DNA from: an uncultured Eubacteriales bacterium
GTDB taxonomy: Bacteria; Bacillota; Clostridia; Oscillospirales; Oscillospiraceae
DNA length: 10,419 bases
Reading direction: 5' to 3'
Assembly (NCBI GenBank): GCA_900549495.1
Contig: UROL01000065.1
Location: 1 to 10,419 of the forward strand
Shown: one piece after another, positions 4,746 to 10,419 of the stretch
How the letters are laid out: the number at the start of each line of letters is the position of its first letter
Numbering within the stretch: position 1 is the first letter of the stretch
Notes under the pieces: generated by a model
What the model was told of the DNA's origin: nothing
What the model saw: the letters and a program-made list of their open reading frames with translations, nothing else
The model's database searches: none
Made by a program: the position numbers and the translations under genes

Positions 4746-6716
4746 ATGTTACAGCAATCTTGCAGAGAGGAATACCTCAAGGCGCTAAAAATGGGTCAGC
4801 GGGAAGAGGCGGAGCTACAGGCAGAGGGGAAAAGCCCCAACCCTGCGGTGCTGGATGAGCTGGTCCCTGAAATCAATACATTGACCGTGGTGGATTTGGG
4901 CACCATGGATATTCCGGCAGACCGGATTGTGGGCACCAAATCCGCCGGGCGGATTGCCGCCTTTACCCCCAGCTTTCTGCCCCTTTTGGACGTAAAATCC
5001 GAATTTGCCACCAAGTGGATAAATCTGTGCGGTGCCCACCTGGGGGAGGAGGGCATCCGGGACCCCATCAGCTGCTATGAATACCTGGGCGATTTCTACG
5101 TCCAGGAGGGCAACAAGCGGGTCAGTGTGCTGCGCTACTTCGGGGCCCCCCGGATTCCGGCGGTGGTGAAGCGGGTGATGCCTGCCATGAGTGACGATCC
5201 CCGGATTCAGGCATATTACGAGTTCCTGGACTTTTACAAGGCCGCCGGAATCTACACCGTCCAGTTCCGGCACCCCAAGGATTACGCCAAGCTCCTGTCC
5301 CTTCTGGGCAAGGATCCCGGGGTGAAGTGGACCGAGGAGGAGCGGCGCAGCTTCAACGCCCGCTTCCAATACTTCCGGGAGGCGCTCCAGGCGGTAAACA
5401 CCAAGCAGCTGGATATCCTGCCGGAGGAGGCCCTGCTGTTCTGGCTGAAGCTCTATTCCTTTGACAGCCTCTCCACCCTGTCCACCCAGGAGCTGAGGCG
5501 GAGCGTGGCAGACCTGTGGGCGGATATTGTGGCGGTGTCCGAATCGGCGGTGAACGTGACATCCAAGGTGGAGGATGCCAAGCCCGGCATCCTCAGCCGG
5601 ATGATTCTGCCGGACCATCTGAATGTGGCCTTTATCCATGCCCTCAGCCCCTCTACCAGCGGCTGGGGCCTGGGCCATGAAAAGGGTATGGAATATCTGG
5701 AAAACAAGCTGGGCGAGAAGGTCACCGCCCGCAGCTACTACCAGGGCAACACCCCGGAGGAGGCAGAGAAGCTCATTGAGCAGGCCGTGGAGGAAGGGGC
5801 CCAGGTCGTCTTCGCCACGGTGCCCCAGATGACCCACGCCATCCTGAAGGCGGCGGTGAAGTACCCCAAAATCTATTTCTTCTGCTGCTCCCTGGACCAG
5901 CCCTATTCCAGCATCCGTACCTTCTACGGAAGAATTTTCGAGGCCAAATTCATCACCGGTGCCATCGCCGGTGCCATGGCCCAGAACAACCGGATTGGCT
6001 ATATTGCCTCCTATCCCATTTACGGCGTGCCCGCCTCCATCAATGCCTTCGCTTTGGGGGCGCAGCTGACCAATCCCCGGGCACAAATCGAGCTTCGCTG
6101 GTCCTGTGTCCAGGGTACTCCCCAGGCGGATTTCTTCGCCGACGGTATCCGGGTGATTTCCAACCGGGACGTGCCGGTGCACTCGGAGATGTTCCTGAAC
6201 TTCTGCAATTACGGTACCTATCTTATGGACGACAAGGGGGAGCTGATTCCCCTGGGCTCCCCGGTGTGGGTGTGGGGGCGGTTCTACGCCTCTATTGTGG
6301 AGAGCATTCTCTCCGGCAGCCTGAAGCGGGACAAAGACGGCCCCGGCCGGAACTATTGGCTGGGCATGGACTCCGGCACCATCGATATTGAGTTTTCCGA
6401 GAAGCTGCCCCAGGGTGTCCGCACTCTGGCGGAGATTCTGCGCAAGGGCCTGTGCGAGGGAAGAATCGACCCCTTCGCCCGCCGGGTGGTGGCACAGGAC
6501 GGCACTGTGAAGAACCCTGACGGCACCTCCGGTTTTACCACCGAGGAGCTGATTCACATGAATTGGCTGGTGGACAACGTCAGCGGCTCCATCCCCACCT
6601 TCGACGAGATTCTGCCCATGTCCCGGAACATGATTCAGGAGCTGGGCATCTACAAGGAAGAAATCCCTGTACAGAAAGAAGCGAGGACAGTTGAAAATTT
6701 TGCTCATCTCCGATGA
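4746..6716 (+). CDS. Cytoplasmic ParB-like / BMP (PnrA-like) ligand-binding fusion protein
   Basis: A 656-residue protein. Residues about 56-145 resemble a ParB/sulfiredoxin-like fold: DIPADRIVGTKSAGR, then RDPISCYEYLGDFYVQEGNKR, where EGNKRVS (122-127 region) stands at the ParB DGHHR-like nucleotide-binding motif. Residues about 150-285 form a helical linker. From about 292 (LNVAFIHALSPSTSGWGLGH) to about 620 is a BMP-family periplasmic-binding fold, with GAQVVFATVPQ, RIFEAKFITGAIAGA and NNRIGYIASYPIYGVPASIN as hallmark segments. BMP proteins such as PnrA are normally exported lipoproteins that bind nucleosides. This one has no signal peptide, lipobox or membrane segment, so it should be cytoplasmic. 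I recall similar fusions in Clostridia annotated only as BMP family proteins, with no assigned role. The ATG at 4746 follows AGGAGG (4735-4740) by five bases; a TTG further upstream at 4683 is inside the folded leader. Permease and ATPase partners are absent. The 3' end overlaps the phosphoesterase gene. Confidence 0.85.
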   Translation: MLQQSCREEYLKALKMGQREEAELQAEGKSPNPAVLDELVPEINTLTVVDLGTMDIPADRIVGTKSAGRIAAFTPSFLPLLDVKSEFATKWINLCGAHLGEEGIRDPISCYEYLGDFYVQEGNKRVSVLRYFGAPRIPAVVKRVMPAMSDDPRIQAYYEFLDFYKAAGIYTVQFRHPKDYAKLLSLLGKDPGVKWTEEERRSFNARFQYFREALQAVNTKQLDILPEEALLFWLKLYSFDSLSTLSTQELRRSVADLWADIVAVSESAVNVTSKVEDAKPGILSRMILPDHLNVAFIHALSPSTSGWGLGHEKGMEYLENKLGEKVTARSYYQGNTPEEAEKLIEQAVEEGAQVVFATVPQMTHAILKAAVKYPKIYFFCCSLDQPYSSIRTFYGRIFEAKFITGAIAGAMAQNNRIGYIASYPIYGVPASINAFALGAQLTNPRAQIELRWSCVQGTPQADFFADGIRVISNRDVPVHSEMFLNFCNYGTYLMDDKGELIPLGSPVWVWGRFYASIVESILSGSLKRDKDGPGRNYWLGMDSGTIDIEFSEKLPQGVRTLAEILRKGLCEGRIDPFARRVVAQDGTVKNPDGTSGFTTEELIHMNWLVDNVSGSIPTFDEILPMSRNMIQELGIYKEEIPVQKEARTVENFAHLR

Positions 6717-7392
6717 AGAATGCCCGGCCCTGTGGGATTTCTACTTCCCCGGGCGGCTGGACGGCATCGATCTGATTATCTCCTGCGGGGATTTGAAATC
6801 CAGTTACCTTCAGTTTTTGGTGACGATGGCAAAATGTCCCCTGCTCTTTGTCCCGGGCAACCATGACACCCACTACGGCAGCAATCCCCCGGAGGGCTGC
6901 GACTGCATCGACGATGCCATTGTAGAATACAATGGGGTGAGAATTATGGGCCTTGGGGGCTGCCGCCGGTACCATCCCGGCACCTATCAGTATACCGAGC
7001 GGCAGATGCGCAGGCGCATCCGCAGACTTCGCTATCCCCTGTGGCGGGGGAAGGGCGTGGACATTGTAGTTACCCACGCCCCGCCAGAGGGTCTGGGGGA
7101 CGCAGAGGACCCGGCCCACCGGGGCTTTGCCGCCCTGCGGGAGCTGCTGGACAGATACCATCCCGGCTACCTTGTCCACGGCCATGTCCATCTGCGCTAC
7201 GACAACCGCCTGGAGCGGGTTCGGGACTACAACGGCACCACCCTGATCAATGCCTACGAGCGCTATATTCTGGAAATCCCCGACCGTCCGGTGCCCACCC
7301 GGCACCTGAACCAGCTGCGCTGGAAGACCAAGCACCGGGAGATGAACAGCGAGTGGAACCAAATTTTCAACGCACATTCCCGCAATGGATAA
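6691..7392 (+). CDS. Calcineurin-like metallophosphoesterase, TTG start
   Basis: A 233-residue protein of the metal-dependent phosphoesterase fold. Metal-ligand motifs appear in order: ISDEE at 6-10 (Asp8), GD at 33-34, GNHD at 56-59, THAPP at 128-132 and GHVH at 164-167. The first motif is D-x-E rather than the common D-x-H, so Glu10 may replace the usual His or one metal site may be altered. The start is TTG at 6691: it puts MKILLISDEE at the N-terminus, as the family requires, and GAGG at 6683-6686 lies four bases upstream. No ATG would keep the first strand and Asp8. The gene overlaps the BMP gene by 26 bases, which suggests translational coupling and a linked function. Substrate is unknown; cyclic nucleotides, nucleotides and phosphodiesters are all used within the family. 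Confidence 0.88.
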   Translation: MKILLISDEECPALWDFYFPGRLDGIDLIISCGDLKSSYLQFLVTMAKCPLLFVPGNHDTHYGSNPPEGCDCIDDAIVEYNGVRIMGLGGCRRYHPGTYQYTERQMRRRIRRLRYPLWRGKGVDIVVTHAPPEGLGDAEDPAHRGFAALRELLDRYHPGYLVHGHVHLRYDNRLERVRDYNGTTLINAYERYILEIPDRPVPTRHLNQLRWKTKHREMNSEWNQIFNAHSRNG

Positions 7393-7422
7393 ATCCTTTC
7401 AAGACCAAGGAGAAGAAGACAG

Positions 7423-8082
7423 ATGTTTACCGGCTTTACCCCTGAGACCATTGATTTCCTCTGGGGGATTCGTATGAACAACAACCGGGACTGGTTCCTG
7501 GAGCACAAAAAGCAGTATGTGGATACCCTCTACCAGCCCATGAAGGCCCTGGGGGCGGATTTGTTCCAGCCCTTCCTGAATCGGACGGGGGATATCCTGA
7601 AGGTCAGCCGCATCTACCGGGATGCCCGGCTGCACCACCCCCAGCCCTACAAGGAGAGCTTGTGGATTTGCATCCGCAGGGATGTGGAGTGGTGGGCGGA
7701 AAATCCCTGCCTGTTCTTTGAAATCCGCCCCGAGGGAGTGAGCTACGGCTTCTCGCTGTGGAAGCCCAAGCCCTCTGCCATGGAGGCCTTCCGCCGCCGT
7801 CTGGCTGCCCACCCGGAGGAATTTCCGGAAATTCTGGAGCAGGTGCAGAAGGATGTGGGCATGGAGCTCACCGCTGCCTGCTATAAGCGGCCCAAGGAGG
7901 CCCCCAGTCGGGCATTGGCCCCCTATTTTGCCTGGAAGGAGGACGTCAGCCTGATTGTGAATGAGCCGGTGGGAGAGGAGCTTTTCGGGCCGGAGCTGGG
8001 CCATCGGGCCGGGGCATTCCTGGAGAAGCTGATCCCCCTGTATGATTATTTTAATTTGATTACCATGGGCAGCCCGGAATAG
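7423..8082 (+). CDS. DUF2461 / TIGR02453 family protein of unknown function
   Basis: A 219-residue soluble protein. The start FTPETIDFLWGIRMNNNRDW then FLEHKKQY (residues 4-32) is the hallmark N-terminus of DUF2461, and ILKVSRIYRDARLHHPQPYK (58-77) is its second conserved block. FFEIRPEGVSYGFSLWKP (98-115) matches the conserved beta segment. Length is normal for the family. No catalytic role is established for the family and none can be read here. There is no signal peptide or membrane segment. The ATG at 7423 has AAGGAG at 7407-7412, ten bases upstream. It lies 30 bases after the phosphoesterase stop and 41 bases before dapA, with no promoter seen on either side, so it is probably co-transcribed. 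Confidence 0.88.
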   Translation: MFTGFTPETIDFLWGIRMNNNRDWFLEHKKQYVDTLYQPMKALGADLFQPFLNRTGDILKVSRIYRDARLHHPQPYKESLWICIRRDVEWWAENPCLFFEIRPEGVSYGFSLWKPKPSAMEAFRRRLAAHPEEFPEILEQVQKDVGMELTAACYKRPKEAPSRALAPYFAWKEDVSLIVNEPVGEELFGPELGHRAGAFLEKLIPLYDYFNLITMGSPE

Positions 8083-8097
8083 GCCGGGAGACTTTTT
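8073..8097 (+). terminator. Weak terminator or attenuator candidate before dapA
   Basis: CCCGG (8073-8077) pairs with CCGGG (8084-8088) around a six-base loop that contains the DUF2461 stop codon. A five-T run follows at 8093-8097 after four bases. A five-pair stem and a short T-tract make only a weak intrinsic terminator. It might lower read-through from the upstream trio into the dap genes. Confidence 0.3.
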
Positions 8098-8123
8098 GAA
8101 CAGAAAAGGAGAAAAACAGAACC

Positions 8124-9020
8124 ATGAGAAAGAATACAATTTTCAGAGGCATGGCTACGGCCTTGGCAACCCCTATGACCCAGGACGGCGTGGATTACCA
8201 GGCCCTGGGCCGCCTGATTGATTTCCAACTGGAAAACGGAATCAACGCTTTGGTGGCGGTGGGTACCACCGGCGAAAGCGCCACCCTGACTCCCCAGGAG
8301 CGCAACCAGGTCATCCGCTTCACCGTGGAGCGGGTAAATGGGCGGGTTCCCGTGATTGCGGGCACCGGCACCAACAATACCCTCCACGCAGTGGAGTTCA
8401 GCAAGACCGCCTGCGCTATGGGTGCCGATGCCCTGCTGGTGGTTACCCCCTATTATAACTATAACAAGTCCCTGGACAGCGGCCTGCTGGCCCACTACCG
8501 CGCCATTGCAGACAGCGTGGATAAGCCCATCATTCTCTATAATGTGCCCTCCCGCACCGGCTGCAACCTGCTGCCCGCCACCATTGAAAAGCTGGCAGAG
8601 CATCCCAATATTGCCGCCGTGAAGGAAGCCAGCGGCAATATGAGCCAGGTGGTGGAGCTGATTGCCCGCTGCGGCGACAAGGTTGATGTCTATTCCGGCG
8701 AGGATGCCCTGACAGTGCCCATGCTGTCCATGGGCGGCTTGGGTGCCATCAGCGTGCTGAGCAATGTGGTGCCCAGGCAGGCTGTGGCCATGACCGATGC
8801 CTTCTTTGCCGGGCACGTGGCAGAGGCGGCGGCGATGCAGTGCCAGTATTTGCCCCTGATTAAGGATTTGTTCTGCGAGGTCAATCCCATCCCTGTCAAG
8901 GCAGCCGTCAGTGCCATGGGCTTTGGACAGGAGAATCTGCGCCTGCCCCTGGTGCCCATGCAGGAGGAGAACCGCCAGCGGATGCTCCGGCACATGAGGG
9001 AGCTGGGAGTGCAGCTATGA
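8124..9020 (+). CDS. dapA: 4-hydroxy-tetrahydrodipicolinate synthase
   Basis: DapA condenses pyruvate with L-aspartate-4-semialdehyde, the first committed step of the diaminopimelate/lysine pathway, in the cytoplasm. The 298-residue length is normal. The TIM-barrel signatures are clear: VGTTGESATL with Thr48-Thr49, TPYYN with Tyr111, YNVPSRTG with Tyr139 and Arg144, and AAVKEASG with the Schiff-base Lys167. These match the E. coli active-site set (Thr44, Tyr107, Tyr133, Arg138, Lys161). AGGAG at 8107-8111 lies 12 bases before the ATG, a rather long spacing that may make initiation modest. The stop codon overlaps the dapB start as ATGA, so translation of the two is coupled. No lysine riboswitch is seen in the 41-base gap upstream. 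The related sialic acid or N-acetylneuraminate lyases are excluded by context with dapB and dapF. Confidence 0.97.
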   Translation: MRKNTIFRGMATALATPMTQDGVDYQALGRLIDFQLENGINALVAVGTTGESATLTPQERNQVIRFTVERVNGRVPVIAGTGTNNTLHAVEFSKTACAMGADALLVVTPYYNYNKSLDSGLLAHYRAIADSVDKPIILYNVPSRTGCNLLPATIEKLAEHPNIAAVKEASGNMSQVVELIARCGDKVDVYSGEDALTVPMLSMGGLGAISVLSNVVPRQAVAMTDAFFAGHVAEAAAMQCQYLPLIKDLFCEVNPIPVKAAVSAMGFGQENLRLPLVPMQEENRQRMLRHMRELGVQL

Positions 9021-9742
9021 GAGCAGTGCTTTGCGGCGCCAACGGCGCCATGGGCCAGCTGATTGCGGGGATTTTGGGCAGCGAAGTGGTGGGCAGCGTC
9101 AGCCTGGACGGTGCCAACGGCGTGGCCCGTACCTTCCAGGAGCTGGGAAAGGTAGAGGCGGATGTGGTGATTGACTTCTCCCATCACAGTGCCATTGCCG
9201 ATGTCCTGGACTATGCCAAGAGCATTGGCGCAGCGGCGGTGATTGGCACCACCGGCCACACGGAGGCGGAAAAGCAGCTGATTTTCCGGGCCGCCAACCA
9301 ACTCCCTGTGTTTTATTCCGGCAATATGAGCCTGGGCATTGCGCTGCTGTGCCAGCTGACCCGGCAGACCGTGGCCCTGTTCCCTGATGCGGATGTGGAA
9401 ATTGTGGAGGTGCACCACAACCGGAAGGTGGATGCCCCCAGCGGCACCGCCCGGATGCTCTTCGAGGCGGTGAAGGCAGAGCGGCCCGATGCCATTGAGC
9501 ACGACGGCCGCAGCGGCGAATGCAAGCGGGAAAAGAACGAGGTGGGCATTGCCTCCCTGCGTATGGGCGGCATCGTTGGGGTGCATGAGGTGCATGTGTG
9601 TACCGCCAGCCAGTCCATCACCCTGCGGCACGAGGTGTATAACCGCACCATGCTGGCCGAGGGCGGCGTAGAGGCGGCCCGCTTTATGGTGGGTAAGCCC
9701 GCCGGGCTGTATTCCATGGCCGACCTGCTGAAAGGAAACTGA
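9017..9742 (+). CDS. dapB: 4-hydroxy-tetrahydrodipicolinate reductase
   Basis: DapB reduces the DapA product to tetrahydrodipicolinate with NAD(P)H. The 241-residue protein starts with the Rossmann motif CGANGAMG (6-13). It continues with VIDFSHHSA (51-59), GTTGHT (77-82), SGNMSLGI (101-108) and VEVHHNRKVDAPSGTA, which holds His133-His134, Lys137 and the substrate-binding DAPSGTA loop (139-145). It is shorter than the E. coli enzyme (273 residues), mainly in the N-terminal cofactor domain, as is common in Clostridia. The ATG at 9017 overlaps the dapA stop by four bases; GGGAG at 9005-9009 is seven bases upstream. The gene ends one base before the dapF start codon. Confidence 0.97.
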   Translation: MRAVLCGANGAMGQLIAGILGSEVVGSVSLDGANGVARTFQELGKVEADVVIDFSHHSAIADVLDYAKSIGAAAVIGTTGHTEAEKQLIFRAANQLPVFYSGNMSLGIALLCQLTRQTVALFPDADVEIVEVHHNRKVDAPSGTARMLFEAVKAERPDAIEHDGRSGECKREKNEVGIASLRMGGIVGVHEVHVCTASQSITLRHEVYNRTMLAEGGVEAARFMVGKPAGLYSMADLLKGN

Positions 9743-9743
9743 C

Positions 9744-10419
9744 ATGAACGTGTATTATATGAACGGCGCCGGGAACGACTTTATGGTTATCGATGGCCGG
9801 GGCCTGGCGGCGGATTATGCCGACTGGGCAAAGCGCCTGTGCGCCCTCAGGGGGGCGGATGGCTTTATGGCGGTGGATTACAGCGACGTCGCCACCTTCC
9901 GGCTGCATTTTTACAATTCCGACGGCTCCCGGGGGGAGATGTGCGGCAACGGTGCCCGGTGCATCTGCCGGTTTGCCCATGAGCTGGGCCTGGCAGGGGA
10001 GACCATGACGGTGCAGACCGACGCCGGGCTGGTGCCCGGCTGGCATCTGGAGGGGGAGCGCTACCGCATCCGGCTGAACACCCCCACCACCCTGGAGCTG
10101 AACCGGGTAGAGGACGTGGCCTATGTGGAGCTGGGCAATCCCGGCCTGCCCCACGCCGTCCGGGAATACCGGGGGGATTTGTGGGCAGACAGCCAGAAGC
10201 TCCGCCCGGAGATGGAGGCGCTGCGCCGCCATCCTGCCTTCCCCAAGGGGGCAAATGTCAACTACTATACCCCCATTTCCGATACAGAGGTGAAGGTGCT
10301 CACCTTTGAGCGGGGGGTAGAGGACTTCACCCTGGCCTGCGGCACCGGCTGCGGCTCCGTTGCCTCGGTGCTGTGGAAGAAGGGGCTGCTCCCCGGCGGC
10401 GTTCTCACCGCCCACAACA
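9744..10419 (+). CDS. dapF: Diaminopimelate epimerase, 3'-truncated by window end
   Basis: DapF converts LL-diaminopimelate to the meso form, the precursor of lysine and of peptidoglycan cross-links. The 225 visible codons stay open to the last base. They start MNVYYMNGAGNDFMVIDGRG. The two active-site cysteines are present: Cys67 in EMCGNGAR and Cys199 in LACGTG, with Glu189-Arg190 of the substrate-binding ERG motif nearby. The substrate-binding loop reads GNPGLPHAV (131-139), longer than the common GNPH form, so a few residues are inserted. Residues after LTAHN are missing; about 30-50 more are expected. The ATG at 9744 is one base after the dapB stop, with AAAGGA at 9731-9736 seven bases upstream. 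The enzymes between DapB and DapF (DapL or the acyl-transferase branch) are not in the window. Confidence 0.95.
   Translation, partial: MNVYYMNGAGNDFMVIDGRGLAADYADWAKRLCALRGADGFMAVDYSDVATFRLHFYNSDGSRGEMCGNGARCICRFAHELGLAGETMTVQTDAGLVPGWHLEGERYRIRLNTPTTLELNRVEDVAYVELGNPGLPHAVREYRGDLWADSQKLRPEMEALRRHPAFPKGANVNYYTPISDTEVKVLTFERGVEDFTLACGTGCGSVASVLWKKGLLPGGVLTAHN

Noticed and set aside
4459..4788. 109-codon plus-strand open frame in the intergenic region
   Set aside because: It runs through the promoter and structured leader and into the BMP gene in another frame, with low-complexity Arg/Pro/Ser content and no ribosome binding site.
4815..6707. Long minus-strand open frame (630 codons) opposite the BMP gene
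   Set aside because: Composition is typical of an antisense shadow and the plus-strand protein has clear domain hallmarks.

Overview
The window is about 10.4 kb of moderately GC-rich bacterial DNA. It has tight gene packing, strong AGGAGG-type ribosome binding sites and sigma-A-like promoters. This style, plus a cytoplasmic ParB-like/BMP fusion protein and a YtrA-type GntR regulator, points to a Gram-positive Clostridia member, probably of the Oscillospiraceae/Ruminococcaceae type found in the gut. The lineage is inferred from style and family memory, with no marker gene to confirm it. The first 49 bases are not genomic: they are Illumina Nextera library adapter with an i7 index, so this is the uncleaned end of an assembled contig.

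Left block (50-569, minus strand): a YtrA-subfamily GntR repressor gene overlaps by 8 bases the start of an ABC transporter ATPase gene that is cut off by the adapter. Its promoter is close to consensus and is bracketed by a perfect 13-bp inverted repeat, the likely autoregulatory operator.

Middle block (700-4457, plus strand): a promoter drives two overlapping genes for half-size ABC exporters. Together they show a textbook asymmetric heterodimer. The first subunit has Asp in place of the catalytic Glu but an intact VSGGQ signature. The second keeps the Glu but has FSAGQ as its signature. A strong GC hairpin follows the second stop codon.

Right block (4610-10419, plus strand): a promoter and a strikingly structured leader RNA precede a run of six closely spaced genes. 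The first is a 656-residue protein with a ParB-like N-terminal domain and a BMP/PnrA-like ligand-binding domain but no signal peptide. It is followed by a TTG-initiated metallophosphoesterase that overlaps it by 26 bases, then a DUF2461 protein. The lysine/diaminopimelate genes dapA, dapB and dapF come next; dapF runs off the window end. Gaps are -26, 30, 41, -4 and 1 bases, so the block may be one operon, with a weak hairpin plus T-tract before dapA as the only possible internal break.

The dap genes condense pyruvate with aspartate semialdehyde, reduce the product and later epimerise LL-DAP to meso-DAP for lysine and peptidoglycan. The three upstream genes are of unknown role. The most interesting part is this uncharacterised trio with its structured leader. 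I saw no CRISPR array, tRNA, rRNA, insertion sequence or phage gene.
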